Assembly: GCA_013396915.1 (NCBI GenBank)
Contig: VWZL01003478.1
Span: 186,001 to 250,000 of the forward strand
DNA from: Stercorarius parasiticus
Taxonomy: Eukaryota > Chordata > Aves > Charadriiformes > Stercorariidae
Direction of reading: 5' to 3'
DNA: 64,000 bases
The notes under the pieces were generated by a model that was given only the letters and a program-made list of their open reading frames with translations, made no database searches and was not told the DNA's origin. Below are positions 49,401 to 64,000 of this stretch, piece after piece (the first letter of the stretch is position 1; every line of letters begins with the position of its first letter). Both the position numbers and the translations under genes were made by a program.

Positions 49401-52400
49401 ATTCACTGGTGAAAATGAACCAGAGCAGAGCAGGGGATTCTACCATGCTGAACTCAAACTGAAACTTTCTCAACTGACTAGTTCTTTAAAAGCAAACATG
49501 GTTTTTTTTCAAAATTGGAAGTTTCAATGCCAGCTGAAGGCATTTCAAAAACAAGAACAAAAAAGAGCAAAACAAAACAAACCAAAAAACCCCCAAATAT
49601 CTCATTTGAAATACATTTAAAATATTGCTTTGACATTACCAGAACATTCCCTTCAACTTTTTCTATCCAAAATTACTAGTGGAATTCAATACAATTTCAT
49701 TCTCTCAGAGCTCTTTTTTTCCAGAAACTTTGCTGTTCAGATTCAAAGGGGAAATTCACTTGGCTTCAGCCAGCACAGCACTCCTAGCTGAAGCCTGGAG
49801 GGCTGACACTACGATTTCAAGTCAAGTGTGTGCGATAATGAAGAGCTAGCCATGGGCAACAGACCCACAGCTGTACGTTGTCAGTGCTGGGTGATGCTCC
49901 TTTCTCTGTTGACTCCGATTTTCCTTTCCCTCCTGCCTGCTGCCTCTTTCCCTTTGGCCGCAAGCATACTTGCACGGCACTCCTGCGAGCCCTGCTGCAC
50001 TGCATGGATGTCTCTGGAGCAGAGACCGCTCTGATCCAGCTTGATGGTACCACCAGAAAGGAAGACTCTAACACCTCAGACATGGTCTAACATCCATTTG
50101 CCATGCATAGGAAGAGTAGCACACTCTTTAACAGATGCTAAAGCTCCTCAAGAAAAAAACACTGATGGGGAGTGAGTGCTATTACTGGACTCATCCTCCC
50201 CTGTACACAAATCACCCTTCCAGTGCCATGTGTGCATCATGAAAAACATCGGCAATACTGACATCTGTAGAAAAAAGGGCTTCAAGCCAGATGTAATGTC
50301 TGATCCGAAAATAAACCTTCTCTTTCTCACTTCCACTCCGTAAAGTAAGGAAAATTCAAACCAGGTAGTAGAGGTTGAGGCAAGAACATGATGTTTGTGC
50401 CAAAAAGATCTTACTGAAAAAATGTCTGGCAGATCCCCTAGCGCTCCAGAGAGCTCTCAGAGGTGAGAAGCAATTAGGGATATATTCTCCAGAGAGAAGA
50501 ACACAGCCTGAAAGCCAGAAACTCTTCGGATCTGGTCACCGCTCAGAGGCACTGGTCTCTGCATCCCTTACTCAAGTCATCTGAGCTCTCTCCCTCAACA
50601 TATCTGCTGCCTATTTTTTCAGGTGGAGACACTGTACATCTTATGATAGCAATGTGAGCATTAATTAGTGTTTATAGGGACTACTCCAGAAGGTTTTAGA
50701 GCAGTTCTGGTGGCTTCTGCCCGTTCCAATATGAATAATTAACACTGAATATCATGGAGTTACCAAGACAGAGTTGCTAGCTCCGTTCAATTAATTTTGT
50801 CCTTAATGAGAAATCCTCTCTTGAATAAAATCTATGTGTTTTGGTAGGAGTAAGCTGGCACTCTCTGTCCGTATAAACACATGGTTCTGTGTAAGTGTCC
50901 ATAGTAAGTGCAAGATAATTTAAGGCCTGTGTGTTGATTAGTCATATGAAGAGGATAGATTAGAAAATTGCCCCTGGCACTGTCAGGGAACAGGATTCCC
51001 TCTCTACTGAAGAAAAGTGGCATCAGTGCTCCCCAGCAGGCTGTAAGATGGGCGATTTTTTGTAGTTCGACACACATTCCCACTCTGGCTCTTGCAGTGG
51101 GATTCAGTAAAGACAGACAGGTGCCTAGTTGGGCAAGGCATGGCAGACACCCCCAACCTCATCTGAGGTGAAGGTAAGTCAGTCGAGGAGAAACCAGACC
51201 TAGTGGTGGAAAGGAGTCCCATTGAGAAGAGAAAAGGGGCAATTCAATCATGTTTGCAGCTTTTCTCCACTCTGCAGGAGATAGGGAAGCATCAGGCAGC
51301 CCAATAAATTGCAGGTGGACAAAAAGCCAATTCTTCACAGCAGTAATGCTGAACATGGGGTCTGGCCTCCGGCCTGCTTGGTGGGTCCATCAGGGAGACC
51401 TCATGCCATTTACAAATCAGGGTCTTTTTTTTCTGAAAGCAACCAACACATCATCTAGTCTGCAATAAACAAAAAGTCAGCAGGCAAAAGTAAACCTGGG
51501 AAACACACTGGAAAGCTTGTTTTTAATAATTTTTTGTTTTGTACCGCAGCTTATTGCAAGCCTTCCTTAGGTCAGAACTACCACAGCCCAAACACAGGTC
51601 TGCTGTCCCTGTAATTCAGAGCAGAGAGGAGCATAGGCCACAAAGATCAGGAGCCAAGCCAACCCCAAACTTCAGGGCTAGGCAAACCACGGGTTTTGCA
51701 CAAGGGTGAGAGACAGCCATATGATTTAGAGCTGGACCTAGGTCCAGACTTCCCCAGAAAATGGGTGAGCCAGCACCTGTGGTTTGGTGTGGACCCACCC
51801 CTGTCGTTTGTGCAGGGCTGTGCTGTACGGAGCATTATGTCCACATCATGCCAACTATTAACCAGAGCAGTAGACAAAGACGAAGTGCCTCCACAATATT
51901 AACTTCAAACACGAAACATCCAAACCTGATCTAGACAAATTCCCAGACCTAAAGGTAAAAGGTCAGCTTCACCCAGAATAAAAATGACAGCGTTCAGGTC
52001 TACAGATGTGAACTTCCCTCCCATTTTCTGTTTAGGTTTAAAAATAATCTTTCTGTGGAAAGTCATTGTTGTGGCAGGATCAGCCCTTATAAATTTTGTC
52101 TTGCAGGCTTCAATCAGTCTCAAAGATTGCATTGGCTTTTTGCTGGACTCAGCACTGGGCTGAGTTTGACCACTGACCTCATAGTCATGAGTAGTTTTAT
52201 ACTTGCAGAAATTCTGGCTTGTGTGTGAGTGTGTGTGTGTGTGTTCATGTATGCGCAGACAACTTCCCCCTCTCCTGACACAACAAATACAGGCTTGAGT
52301 TTATGAAAAAATATTTGCGATTAATTCTAAACAGTCTGTCCTTTTCTCAGTATTTATCAGATTTTTCTCAAATTTATCAGATCTCAAGCTCAATGAGACA

Positions 52401-55400
52401 GGAGTCACTTTTTTCTTGTTGGCAATATGTCACAGATATCCTAGAATACGATGAGAATTGGGCAAAGGTGGAAAAGTTCTTATGTCTCATGTCAAAAAGC
52501 TGGCCTCAGACCCTACATCTTACAAAATCTGGTAAACTTTCAGTTGTGTAGTACTACTCTCTCTGGAAGCAGCTGCTGGAGTCCCAGCTCCACTGCAATC
52601 AATGGGAGTCTTGTTTCTGATTTCTTGGGACAAGGATACACAATGAATCTGTGTGTGCAAATCTTTGCAGTCCTGGATCCTAAAAAATTTACATGGAAGG
52701 ATGTACTACTTTACATAAGCCATAAATTTAAATCAATATACTAGTATTAAAAATACCTGGTTTCCATGGAGGGAAGTTAAGTTCAAAAGAAAAGTCTATT
52801 CTGCTGCCATAAGGTCCTGAATATCCTGTAAAGTTTCCCAATGTAAAAAAAGCATTTATAATTCTATGAATACAGTCAGTGTAGTGTATCCCTTTCCCCT
52901 AGTAAAGGTATAAGAGCTCAGTCTGGACATCAAATATGTATGAGAAATGTATTAAAAAAAAGTACTTCCAGCACAGCCATGAGGGATAGCCTACTGCCAG
53001 TATGCAGAAAACTTTACTTGGCATTTGTTTACTTCTTGAAACTCTGCCTATGCAGACTTCTGCCGATCATTGACCCACCTTCAAGATTTTGCAGTGACGT
53101 CTGTGCATGCCCAGCTTTGAGAAGAGCAAACTCAAATCCCAAAGATGATGAAAGTACAAATTGTCCAAAGAAAAATTAGGATACCGTTTGTATTAGTTCT
53201 TATTACCAGCAAAGCTGTGTGGTTTAGTACAAGTTCTTGTTCTTTTAGAGTTCCTCTTTTTCATTTGTATTTGAATCAAAATTGTCGTTTGTACAGTACT
53301 GTGAATTAAGGTATCAGTAAGACAGAGGGCAGCGTAGTTATTTTTATTAGAAATAATATGTGGTTCCAGGACACTATAATTTTTGTTTTCAGGTAAAGCA
53401 ATAAACCCGAGGTGGTTTCACATATGAGCCTTGGCTTGGCAGCTGACATAGTGTAAAGTTAGACCTCCCTCAAGAGTCATAACTAGTTTAATGACAACTT
53501 AATACTGCTAATAGCAAAGTGATAGCATCTTGCATTATAGCATGTGTGCCTTGTGCAACTGAATTGGTACATTTGATTTTACTAAAGTACCAAGCAATGT
53601 AAGTGTTTGTGGAATACTCCTCATTATTTCCAGGCAGTAAGTGAAGAACTGAATAGAAGTGGTCTTTAAAGATGCTGTAAGCTATATTTTAACATTTAAT
53701 GTGTATTTTAAGACAAGGCAAGGTTATTATTTAATTGTAAGGAAGGTGGCTTCTCACCATAAGAGTTAGCGTCTTATGACCGTTCTGTGGAATAGGAGTC
53801 AGGGTACTTTCAAATGCACTTCAAATGACTCCTGAATATTTGCACTAAAATAATTCATGTTCCAAAATTTTTTCGTAGGATCAGAAGGAAGATGAACTGC
53901 ATTAAATTCTTGGGGTCCTACAATATAGTTTGCTGGTAAAAAAATTCCTAAGAAAGCAATAAAATAGTTCCACTTCTGCTCCCTGAAAGACTCAAAGAAT
54001 GGTGGCACAGTATATAAAGATAGCAGATACCTGTCTCCAGAGACAAGCATACTAGGACATCTTGTCTGGGTCCTGCTAGGATTAGCGGTTGAAATTCTGC
54101 TGTCTCTGACTGAGGCTGGTTTTGGTGTATTTCTGATGAAAACTAACAGATCATGCAGCGACACCACATAAAAGACATTCTTGTGATGTTGAAAGTTTTA
54201 AGTTCCTCCAGTGCATGGGTATGGCATGGCTAACAAAATTTTCATCCAGACCCAGACACTGCCACATCTGAGCACTTCACGGTCTTCAACATAGTGAAAT
54301 TTCACAGCATCCTGTTAAGGCAGAGAAGTGCTATCATTTTTTATGAAAAATGAGGAACTGAGGCAGAAGGAAATTAAGTGGCTGCCTATGATGTGGGAGC
54401 CCAACCAGTTCCTCAGAAACAAACATTTTCTGATGACAATGTGACCCTTCACACTTTTCATTTGCACGGAGGACAAGTCATGAACAGAAAAGCTACCAGG
54501 CGGGTAACTCTGCTTCTCAGCTGCAGGGAGCCCCATTAAAAACTCATACACCCATAGGGTGCTTCTGTGCCCAGGGTGGGAACAGTTACGGACCCAAAAC
54601 CTCCCGTATGTGCAATTACATCCCATTGGCTAACACTCTGCCTAGCAATGACCTAGCAACCATCATGAAGAAAGCATCTGCTGCCCCGTGAGTGTGCATC
54701 GTTGGCACTGGGAGCTGTTAGGTATGGAGACAAGTTCTTTTTACTTTACAGACCAGCCTGTTTTGCAGAGTGTGCTTACGCAGCGCCAAAGAAAGATTAC
54801 CCACCGTTGCTTTATGGCTGTCTTTGTGCTAGTGCACTGATACAGGGTGGGAGGGAAATGCCATGGCATTACACAGCAGAAGCATGACTGTTCCCATTAG
54901 AGACACCATCTTTTACTGCTTTCTTGTACAAGCAGCATTCTGACAGTGTTTTTGGAGGGAAAAAGAAAAACAAACAAGAACACAAATGCTATGTCTTCCT
55001 TTCTCTTTTTCCTTTCTTTTTTCAATTTTCTGCAACATTCTGGTAACTCAGCCTCAACTAATACATAGTTTTCCAGCAAGGATTACCCAAGTCACTGATT
55101 TTCAGCAGGAGCACCCTGACGGATGCAGGCAAGGCAATCAATACTCTTCGAACGACAGTGGCCGAAGATGTCATTACACAGCAGCAAATGCAAATTAATA
55201 TCCCATTTTACCATTATAAGATCTACCTTTTAATTTTATATCCAAAATCAAATAACAAATTACAAACCAGGAGTGGTCTGGCAAACACTGATCCATTAAA
55301 AAGGAAAGGGTGAGCCAGCCCCCAGGGGAAGACGAAGGGAGACTGTTTGGTATCCCTTTAGCCTCCATGCCTTTTTTCTCAGATCCCCTATAGCTGAAGG

Positions 55401-58400
55401 CACCAAGACAGAAGGGAAAAGCAGAAATGGTGAAACGCTAGCTTCCAATTCTCGTTCTCCAAATATTTATTTAGAGAATGAGTATACTTCCCATTGTAAT
55501 TCTGAGCAGAGTTGGGCACCCAGCAGTGACTCCTGTAGAAACCCAAAAATTAGACACCTAGCTCAGATGCGGGGAACAAGGATTCATAGTCCCATTGCGC
55601 TTAAGTTGCACTGAACAAGCCTCTGCTCGTATCTCCATCTGTTAATTTCCATTATATATATACAAAGCCTTAGGCCAGGCACTGTCTCTCAACTGTATTT
55701 GCATTATGCAGGAAACATCTCTGTGCTAAAGTCTATTAGTTTTTAAAGCGCAGGCTCTAGGGTAGCACTGCAAAATTCATATGACCATCCCTGTTTTCCA
55801 AACAAAAAAAAAAAAGATATCTGAATTCCACTTTTCACCTCTTTCTGCTAAACAGAGGGAAGCAAATTCAGCCCTGATATAAACATGTGAATATCTCATT
55901 GACTTCAATGACCATTCGGCTTAGCTATGTCAAAGCTGAATTAGGCCTTGGGTCTCAAACTGTCTTGTCTGCTCTTGCCATCTGTCTTTCTTTGCTAACC
56001 TAATTCCTTATTAAATAGGATGTCCAAAGCAAATGTGAACCCATTCTGCTGCTCCTTTCCCTGCAACAAACATTGCTAGAGGCTAAAATTCCTGAAAGTT
56101 ATGACTACTTTGACTGCCTCTGCTTATGGATATTACGTGAGGTTCTTTTAAGGCGGCCTGAAATTCAGACCGTGAATGCTTAAATTCCTGAGCATCCAAT
56201 CCCTTTGCAGCCATATATTAGACATTCAAAATTACTAAGCTGTTTAGCAAATAATAATTTATAACAGTACATGGATTCATTGTCCATCCTTCTTAGAGGT
56301 TTCTGAGCTGGTAGGGCTAAACATGGTAGTTCACATACCATGTAGATGATAATGGCGTTACACAGAAAAAAAAAGAAAAACATCCCCAATAAAGAGACAG
56401 GTATATGTTTCCATGTTAACAAACCAACGGTCAATAGACCGAGAAAACATATTAAAGGGATAAGGCAGAGATATGTCAAATGACATCCCTAATCTAGTGA
56501 TTGTGGATGCCGAAGGAAGTACAGGGGAGGGTCTGAAGGTACAGGCTGGGTGCAGGCATTCTCCCTATACGAAGTCTCTTACTGCTGCTGTCAAAGATCA
56601 TTGCTCTGGGCCAGTGGAGCATTTCTTGTGTTCTTAGAAACTGCCTTCTGCTGAGCTAGGAGAAGTCTCACTGCTGTTCTCAGAAACAGAATGCGGAAAG
56701 TCCAAACAACCTCCCTGCATGGTTAAAATAAATTAAGCATGATGGTTATTTTTATCTCTTACTCGGTGCAGGTCGTGAAGCGAAAATTTGAATAGCCTGA
56801 ATGAAGGAAAAAGCAGATGTGAACTTAATTTAAACTCAGACTGAACTATTCAGAAATTGAGAGCTGCTGAGGATCAAGTCATTTGGTTGTCATTTAAAGA
56901 AAAAAAAACCAAAAAATCCTAAAAAAACCTGCATCTCATCTATTCATTATGTCTCCATAATTTCATGTTCCAGGCAAGACTTGACATGAAAGCACAGTGT
57001 TCTTTCAAAAAGAGGCTTTCTAATACATTTCTAATTTCTAGAAATTTCACAAGAAATGTAGCTTGCTAGATTTCAACAGGAAACATTTGAATTTGCAGCC
57101 TGACATTTCGGGGCTTACTCTTAAACCTTTTGAAATTTCCTGATCTTTGTTTGTTTTCAGAGCTGGAATCTCTCTGCAGGGCAGGCTGCCTCTTTAAAAT
57201 GTTACAGTTTAAAATCTTATAAGATTAAGTAATAACTCTAGAACAGAAGCAGCAAGTATTTGAGTTACAGGTAATATGAAAGTTAATTGAAGTCTTGATG
57301 TAATTTTATGCTTTCTTCATGCTCTATTCCACTGGTATTATGGGCTTATTGTCAAGATGAGAGCTGTGAAAAACGTTTATTGGTACCCTGGTACAGGCTC
57401 TATGCTGCTTTTTCTCAACAGGGTAGCTCATTCTCTTAGGAAGACACTTTACTGAATCAACACTCCTCACTGTTCATCCCAAGGAGGAGCAGAAGAAACA
57501 AAAGAAATAGGGCAGATAAAGGGCGATGCATGTACACTACAAAAGCTACATTTTAGAAGGAGGTCAGTTTTGTTTACCACAGCTTTAGCACACCCCCAGC
57601 TAGGCTCAGGGCTCAAGTTCTGCAAAAACTCCCTGGTCACATATAGTGTCCATGCATCAGCTTCCACTTTGGTGTAACCTGCCCAGATGGACAGCCTCAT
57701 CAGGCAGGGAAACCTATCACATCATGAGACTGCCTTGCACGTGAGTTCTGTCCCAGCAGGTAATGCGGGTGCTGTAAGCTAAAATCAGGAGGCTCCGAAA
57801 ACGTGACTGCAAGCATAGCTACCAAAGGTAAAGAATCAGCCTTAGCTGTTCTTTGATGCACTGGGGAATGCAAGTGCTTAAATACATTCATTGCCTCGGG
57901 AATGTTTTTAATTTTGAATTTTGACAATGCACGTCACGGGACAGATAAACAGCTGAGAGAGAACAAGTAGAACTGAGCTAATAGTTTCCGCAAGACTGCA
58001 GAAGTCAACAGCATTTTCATATTGACTTTGGTCTGTACCATAGCTGTTTGTTCTACCCTTGAAGAGCCATGTTTAGCATACCATGGACACAAGAGTGAGA
58101 TATTTTGCATTGCATCAGCAGGGCATGCTTCAAGTCACAAGTTGTGACTTTGAAGAACTGATGGAGGACAAAGCCAGGATCCCGTCCCCTTGGGAATACA
58201 CGGCTGGCCTGTGCTCATTTAGGAAGTGCGGAGGGAAAGCACGTCTTTAATGTCCCATCATGTTTATTAATGTGGAGGTTTGGTGGGGTTCCCAGGCAGA
58301 ATCCAGGTTTTATGTTTCAGGATGCCACCTTTGCATGAGCTCCCAAAGTGTGGGACAGCCTGGAAAGTTATATCGAGTTAGCCCACCAGGACTGAAAAAG

Positions 58401-61400
58401 TCCTCAGGAAATGTAGCTTGTTATCCTTCTTATAATGCCTTAAGTATTGGCTGGAAGGTGACAGATGTGGCATCATTTGACATTGCACATTAATTTGTGA
58501 TCTTTCCTTAAATATTAACCCTTTTAGGTGCAATATATAGCCTAATATCATGACACCAAAATGGTAATTTATTTTCTTTTTAGTCTGACTTTTTCTTTCA
58601 AAGCACTTGATCTCTTCCTCTATTAGACAGCTGAGCAATCCTTTATTGAACTCTTTCAAGCATATGGCTTCGGTCAGAAACATCACTGGAGTTTTGACCA
58701 GCAAGTCATGCCTGTTTTGAATCTTGTGGCTGGGAAATGAAACATTTCACTACCTATTTTAATTCTGGGGAGGTGATATTTGAATAACTAAGGAGGATAT
58801 ACCATATCTGGATATTATGTTTGCCTGTCAGTTTGCTTTTTTGGGAAAACAAATACTACTTTGAAAGCAAACACTATAATTTTTCCTAATTATATGTCAT
58901 TTTCTAAGATTGCCAACCTTATCCACAGAGGCCAGAGGCATCTTCTCTAATTGAGCAGTAACTTACTCTATAAGTACTCCCTCTGAAATTACTGAAACCT
59001 ATTACCATGCAGCACAGCTAAGTTTAGGTGAAGACAGGTGTCTTCACCCTTAAACATCTGGATCTTATCTCTGATGTCCTTTTGTTAAAAGTAAGCTTGT
59101 ATTAACCTTACATCAAGCAGTGATTTTAATCTGACTGTACAGTTACTAGCCCTGTTCAGTGCTCTGGATCTCTTCTTGAAGATAATAGATCTACTCTCAA
59201 CTTCAGGTGAACCAAATATCTGGCCTGAAAGGGTCCACTCTCCTGGATTGCATGGCTTTCCAGCAGTGTCACGGCTTATGCCATGATAACACCAGGTCAC
59301 CTGCACCTTTCAACTCTCATGTGCCTGTTTAGGGAAGAGCAAGATTTGACTCCACCATTGCAGAATCTACAGGTTTTGCACTAACTTGGGTGTCTAGCAC
59401 AAGTGCAGGGTTGAGGTGGGTTCTTTCATGCCTGGCACATTACTCTTTAGCACAACAGAAGATACTGACGAGGCATTAATTAATGCCACCTTCTGTCAAG
59501 CAAAATTGGCAGGTTTAGCTTTGCAATGAAGTGTTGATGCAAATTTGTCTGATTGATAGAAAAAATAGCACATTTCTTCAAAGGAACTGACAGTACAAGC
59601 TTAACTCAAAAGTATGCAAAACTGGAGGTCAGATGTAAGGCCACTCCAGACAGTTTGGGCTAGGTCTGCCTCATTGCAGTTTGGCCCTTAACAGCTACAA
59701 TCTAATCAGGCAGATGAGCCCACCCTCAGTCTACTCAGGGGTCTTGCTGTTGCCTTGTCAAGGACTGAAATACTTCTTCAGGGTCTTATGATGTAAAACC
59801 CCCTTGTTTTATTTGTTTAATTCCTGGGTTAACTGTGAAAATCTTGCAACATGTCTTTTTTAGCAGTGTGGAAGGAGGCTTCTCAGAATAAACTATACCT
59901 GTTTATTCCTAAATCCACGAGGTGGATGTGTGCAGTTCAACCGTTTCTACTGCGCCTTCAGTGAGCCTGCCATTTTTGTCAGACCTCCAAATGCAAACCA
60001 GATCCAAAATGTCACCCCTGAAGGAGACCATGAGCTGTGAGACGAAAATCGGCAGTGATAGGTCCTCTTACATGCAGTTTATCACATGCAGCTAAATGTC
60101 AGCAGAGTATGATCGTCCCTCCTCCTCGGCAGTAATGCAATCTGACACATACAAGGATTTACCCTGTTGAGCCAGACTGCTTGCTCACTACAGGAAAGAG
60201 CAGAAAAGCGTAATTGGAAGAGTCATTTAAAGACATAGTTTGTTGGAATATGGAGATTGCTTTCCTCCTGTCCCCACCAGGTGCACTGCAGAGGCATGGC
60301 CATTTACTTCAGCAGTAGTATCCACTAATGGGGAATGTCCTGCCTGCTGCTAAAAGTTACCAATGAGGAAATTAGGTTTAACTGGATACACACCACTTTT
60401 GACTGTTGGAGATGCATCCATAGCATCCTCCGCGTATGCGTGTCGCACTCCCAACTGTTGGTACATGCAGCTGCAGGTCTAACTCCAGGTAGCAGAAGGG
60501 GGTCATAAACATACGCCTCGTCTGCTTCAGTGTGGGCAAGATTAATGTGATGATGAACAGGAGATAAACTGTCTCACTTTGCAGTCAAGGAAACTGGACA
60601 CAGCTCTTGCAGTCCTCTCTGTTGGCTCTGCTGAGGGGCTTAGAAGCTCATCTACATGGTATTTACACACAGGCATTTCTTGGGGGCAAGAAATCCTCCA
60701 GGCAGACGCGGTGAGATGAGCACCACAATCTGTTCGTCTCCCTCACTGCTTTACAGAAACACACTTTCAGAACTGTTTGTGTAACTGATGGCTTTTCTTT
60801 CTCCTAGTAGAGAAGATAGTCTTTCTGCTACCTTCTGCTTTCTTTCTGTAGTTGAGCTTAAGATGTCATGATTAAAAAGAATTTGCATGAGTCACTTGTG
60901 CTTCCTTTCTTCGTATCATTCAAGGAGTTCTCTGCTATTTTTAAACCCTTGTGCAAGGCAATGAATTCATTGTTTGGCTACACTGCTGCCACATTACAGG
61001 AACTAACTCTATGCAAAGCAAAGAGACTCTCTGCTCTTTTAATGACAGAACATCACACTTCTTACCTGGCATTTCCAAATAAGAGAATGTACTCAAGGCA
61101 AATTATTACAAGTAAGAGAAACAAAATTCACAATTTTTCCCCTCCTCATGCCTCCCAGTTCATGCCAGAGTTTCAGCTTATTTCCTGCAGACGTTTTTTC
61201 CTCCAAAAACGTCAGCATTTCTCTCTCAATTTCATCACAAGCTGTTCACTATGAACAAGATTGCTGAGATTGGGAGCAATTTTCTAAGCAACGTTGCAAT
61301 CTTATTCTCTTAGAATAGCTTTAACAAAAGGGATGGTGTATACTTAAGGTTTCATTGCAAAATATATGTAGATTATGGTTCTGAGGGCTTTTTGCTTGCT

Positions 61401-64000
61401 TCACAGCAGAAATGGTGAACTTCATAGCACACTTGCAGTTATTTTATGCTACTACAACTAACTATTAAAAGGGTTTTGGCCACAGAGTTAAATCTGTGAG
61501 AAAATGCATGCACAATCTGAACCAACATTAGTTTATCACTGCTGGTCACCAGAAACGATGTTGGTAGGTAGAAATTCTTACCAGGGACAAAGTGTGAGAC
61601 TGGTGTTGCATGGCCTTGTAGTGAATGGCTGAAGATACAGCTGTTCTCCCAAGCCGCCATCACTTCCCACACAACTGAAGCATGCAAAAGCCATGTCAGA
61701 GTATTGTTAGCTAGTTCCAATCATTCCTGAAAGCCTGAGTGAGTTAAAGAGAGCTAATCCATCTCAGGGATGGAGACCTGCAATGCCTTTAACTGCTCCA
61801 CTTGCATCACCAATGCAAGTCTGTTTAGGTGTTTCCCAAAATGCTGATGGACTACAGCTGCAACTAAAACATGCATCCGAGTTTTGGAGACTGAGCCTTC
61901 AACACCTATTTTAGTACAGACACAGCACAGTGCCTTTGGCATGGTCACAATCCAACCAACACCCACTGAGGAATGACACCAGCCAAGGCTCCTTTAATGG
62001 GGCATAAGTAGTCCTAGTAGGGAGATTTCTGCCTTATGTGTATTTAAGTCTAAAATAAATAACAGTGTGAAAGCTGGAAAAAAAAAATAGTTCGGAAGAG
62101 AAAAGCAAATCAGCAAAAGAGAATTGTGCCATTAGCTTTATAAACTGTGCATCCACCCCGGTGAATAACATTGCCATCAGATGCAGAAAAACAGATTAAA
62201 TGAGCCAGTGCTCTTAAGACAATTGCTGTCAGAAAGACACTGACATCACAAGAGAAGTGGCACCTACAGCACTCTCTGTAATAGTTTTTCTAAAAATGAA
62301 GATTCTATGGAAACCGAGACTAAAGTATTTTCTTAACTCTTAGAGGTGAGCCCTCAAAGCATTGTTAAAAGGGTGACAAAGTTTCCTTACTATTGTTTCA
62401 AAATATATCAATGCCTAAACATAGAGTATATTAAAGAAAAACAATGCAAAAAAACCCCAAAAGATAAATGAGTGTTTTTCTTCACCACTTAAGCTATGGC
62501 TTTTTCTTCATGCTAATATGTGACCTCTCCCAATCTGAACTCCAAGAAGCCACCAAGGCACCAATAAATAAACATGTCAGCACTCTTGCTGAAAGGTCTT
62601 TTTTTCTAGACTGTGTCTCTTTTTTTCTCTCCCTCTCCTTCTTTGAGGATTTCATTTTTCTGAGTGACCTTTTATTATTCACAGGAATAATTGGTGACAA
62701 GCTGTACTCTGTAGTTTAACATGGCATCTGTCTGCTGGCTCAGCTGGGCACTGCCAAGACAGCAACATGAGGACATAGTTTGGCTTTCGTTTTTAATGAC
62801 AAGTTGTATGTAGCTGAAAGAAAGCAGAGTCTTTGAGAAACAGCAGGAATCCCTGTGGTTCAAGTCAAGTGAAAATAGTTGCTCTAATAAATTGCCTCCT
62901 TGGCCTCTTCAAGACCAAACGGGCTGATTTAGTGATGATCCAGGATTTATGTGGTGGGCGCTGGCCTGTTTCCTTCCAATCTGAACAGGGCAGGACACGC
63001 TCTGGTGAGCAACAGACCGGCTGGTAGATCTGAGATGGCAGCACCCTCCAGCAGGCAGAGAGGGACAAACTGGGAGCAGTAACATGTCCTTTTGGCACAT
63101 GTGTGCAACCTGCCTTGGCTCTGAAAAGGACTAAAAATGCTCCCACAAACAACCTGTCTCAGTGGAAGAGGATAATAAATCTTAAACTGCTCCAGCTGCC
63201 ATGCAAGCGAACATTTGACTACGCCCTGACTTTTCATAGCAGGTATAAATGCCTGTCATGTGAGAAATGAAGAAAGCTTGATTTAGTATGATTCGATCAC
63301 TGCAGGAGTTTTCGTGGTGAACACCCCTAAGTGCTTTATCTACCTTTTCCTCTGAGGAGTCAAATCTTTGCCCTAAAGGTGTTCTCTGATTCAGCTCCTC
63401 TTATGCCATAACCTGCCCCTTTACTGCACCAGTTTCTTTTGCAAGAGGATGTCGGCTGCCAGGTTTCAGATGGATACAGACTACCCCAGGGTTAATGCTT
63501 GTGTGGTACAGGGCTCAGAGTTGTTTCCTGACAGCTTAACAACACAGGAGCGGAGTCTACATGCTGAAAACATAGAGTACTCTGTTACTAAACAAATAGG
63601 AAAATTAAGACCCCAAGTCTGTGGTTTCTGGGTAATTTTCAAATTTGTGAAGGATTTTCTAAGGGAGTTGTGGGCCTCTGTAGAAAGTTCACATACTTTG
63701 GTAGCTGAATTGCACCTTCAAGTTTCCTTTCTTTGTCCAGGTCCTATAGAAAGAGAACAGAAACCTAAAGGGGTTGAGAGGCTGAGAAGGGTGGAGCAAG
63801 CACCCTTGAGATGAGTGTACTGCCCCAGGTCACCGCTACCTAATGCAGAGGTGCTTCCCCCATGGTCACAATGTTGACCACGAAGACCACAACGAATGTG
63901 ATTCAGGAGCAAACTGCTAAAGTCTCCCCTTGTGTTTTAAGAGTGATGAGTGGGTGTGCACAGCAGTTTTCCAGATCCCTCATCAGTACCTCTGTTTTTC
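43386..64000. other. Intergenic DNA or read-through intron, no supported gene
   Basis: Over 20 kb without a recognised exon, RNA gene or CR1 copy. In mammals the AKAP2 exons follow PALM2, and read-through transcripts join the two. I looked for AKAP2-like protein segments and found none, so any such exons lie beyond the window. The longest open frames (47054-47452, 53799-54167 on the - strand, 60868-61254, 63449-63814) resemble no known family and have no compelling splice context. Only simple repeats are annotated here. Confidence 0.55.
52221..52244 (+). repeat. (GT)n microsatellite
   Basis: A GT dinucleotide run with one GA interruption. A short simple repeat with no further function visible. 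Confidence 0.9.

Noticed and set aside
53799..54167. 122-residue open frame on the - strand
   Set aside because: No recognisable motif. Treated as chance.
60868..61254. 128-residue open frame on the + strand
   Set aside because: Composition looks random, there is no family similarity, and no promoter or splice signals stand out.

Overview
This is vertebrate nuclear DNA, most likely from a bird. Three CR1 LINE retrotransposon copies are readable, plus one short CR1 tail, and the clearest copies end in the 8-bp ATTCTRTG repeats typical of amniote CR1. I saw no Alu- or L1-like sequence. Coding DNA is sparse and split into short exons with GT-AG borders. Turtle or crocodilian DNA cannot be excluded. 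There are no operons, CRISPR arrays or prokaryotic genes.

The one recognisable gene is the 3' half of PALM2 (paralemmin 2, the paralemmin part of the PALM2AKAP2 locus), on the + strand. Four coding exons join in frame: 19734-19848 (coiled coil), 20488-20509 (a 22-bp microexon), 29645-29746 (a 102-bp exon) and 34530-35278 (the terminal coding exon, ending in a CIVM prenylation box). The 5' exons must lie upstream of the window; I did not find them. No AKAP2 exon was recognised downstream. A 3' UTR starts at 35279. The poly(A) signal with the best context lies far downstream at 43364, so the UTR may be about 8 kb, but this is inference.

Layout: 1-19733 is PALM2 intron with a degraded CR1 reverse-transcriptase copy (11665-12924) and a short CR1 tail (15391-15528). 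19849-20487 is a short intron. 20510-29644 is an intron carrying a sense CR1 3' end (23355-23987) and an antisense CR1 with endonuclease and reverse-transcriptase remnants (about 24370-26300). 29747-34529 is an intron without recognised repeats. 35279 to about 43385 is the probable 3' UTR. 43386-64000 is intergenic DNA, or intron of PALM2-AKAP2 read-through transcripts, with no supported gene.

I did not find a new biological system. The best leads are the splicing logic of PALM2 (obligatory microexon, skippable symmetric exon, AAG acceptor), inverted CR1 copies flanking two exons, a G-quadruplex motif just after the stop codon, and the possible very long 3' UTR.
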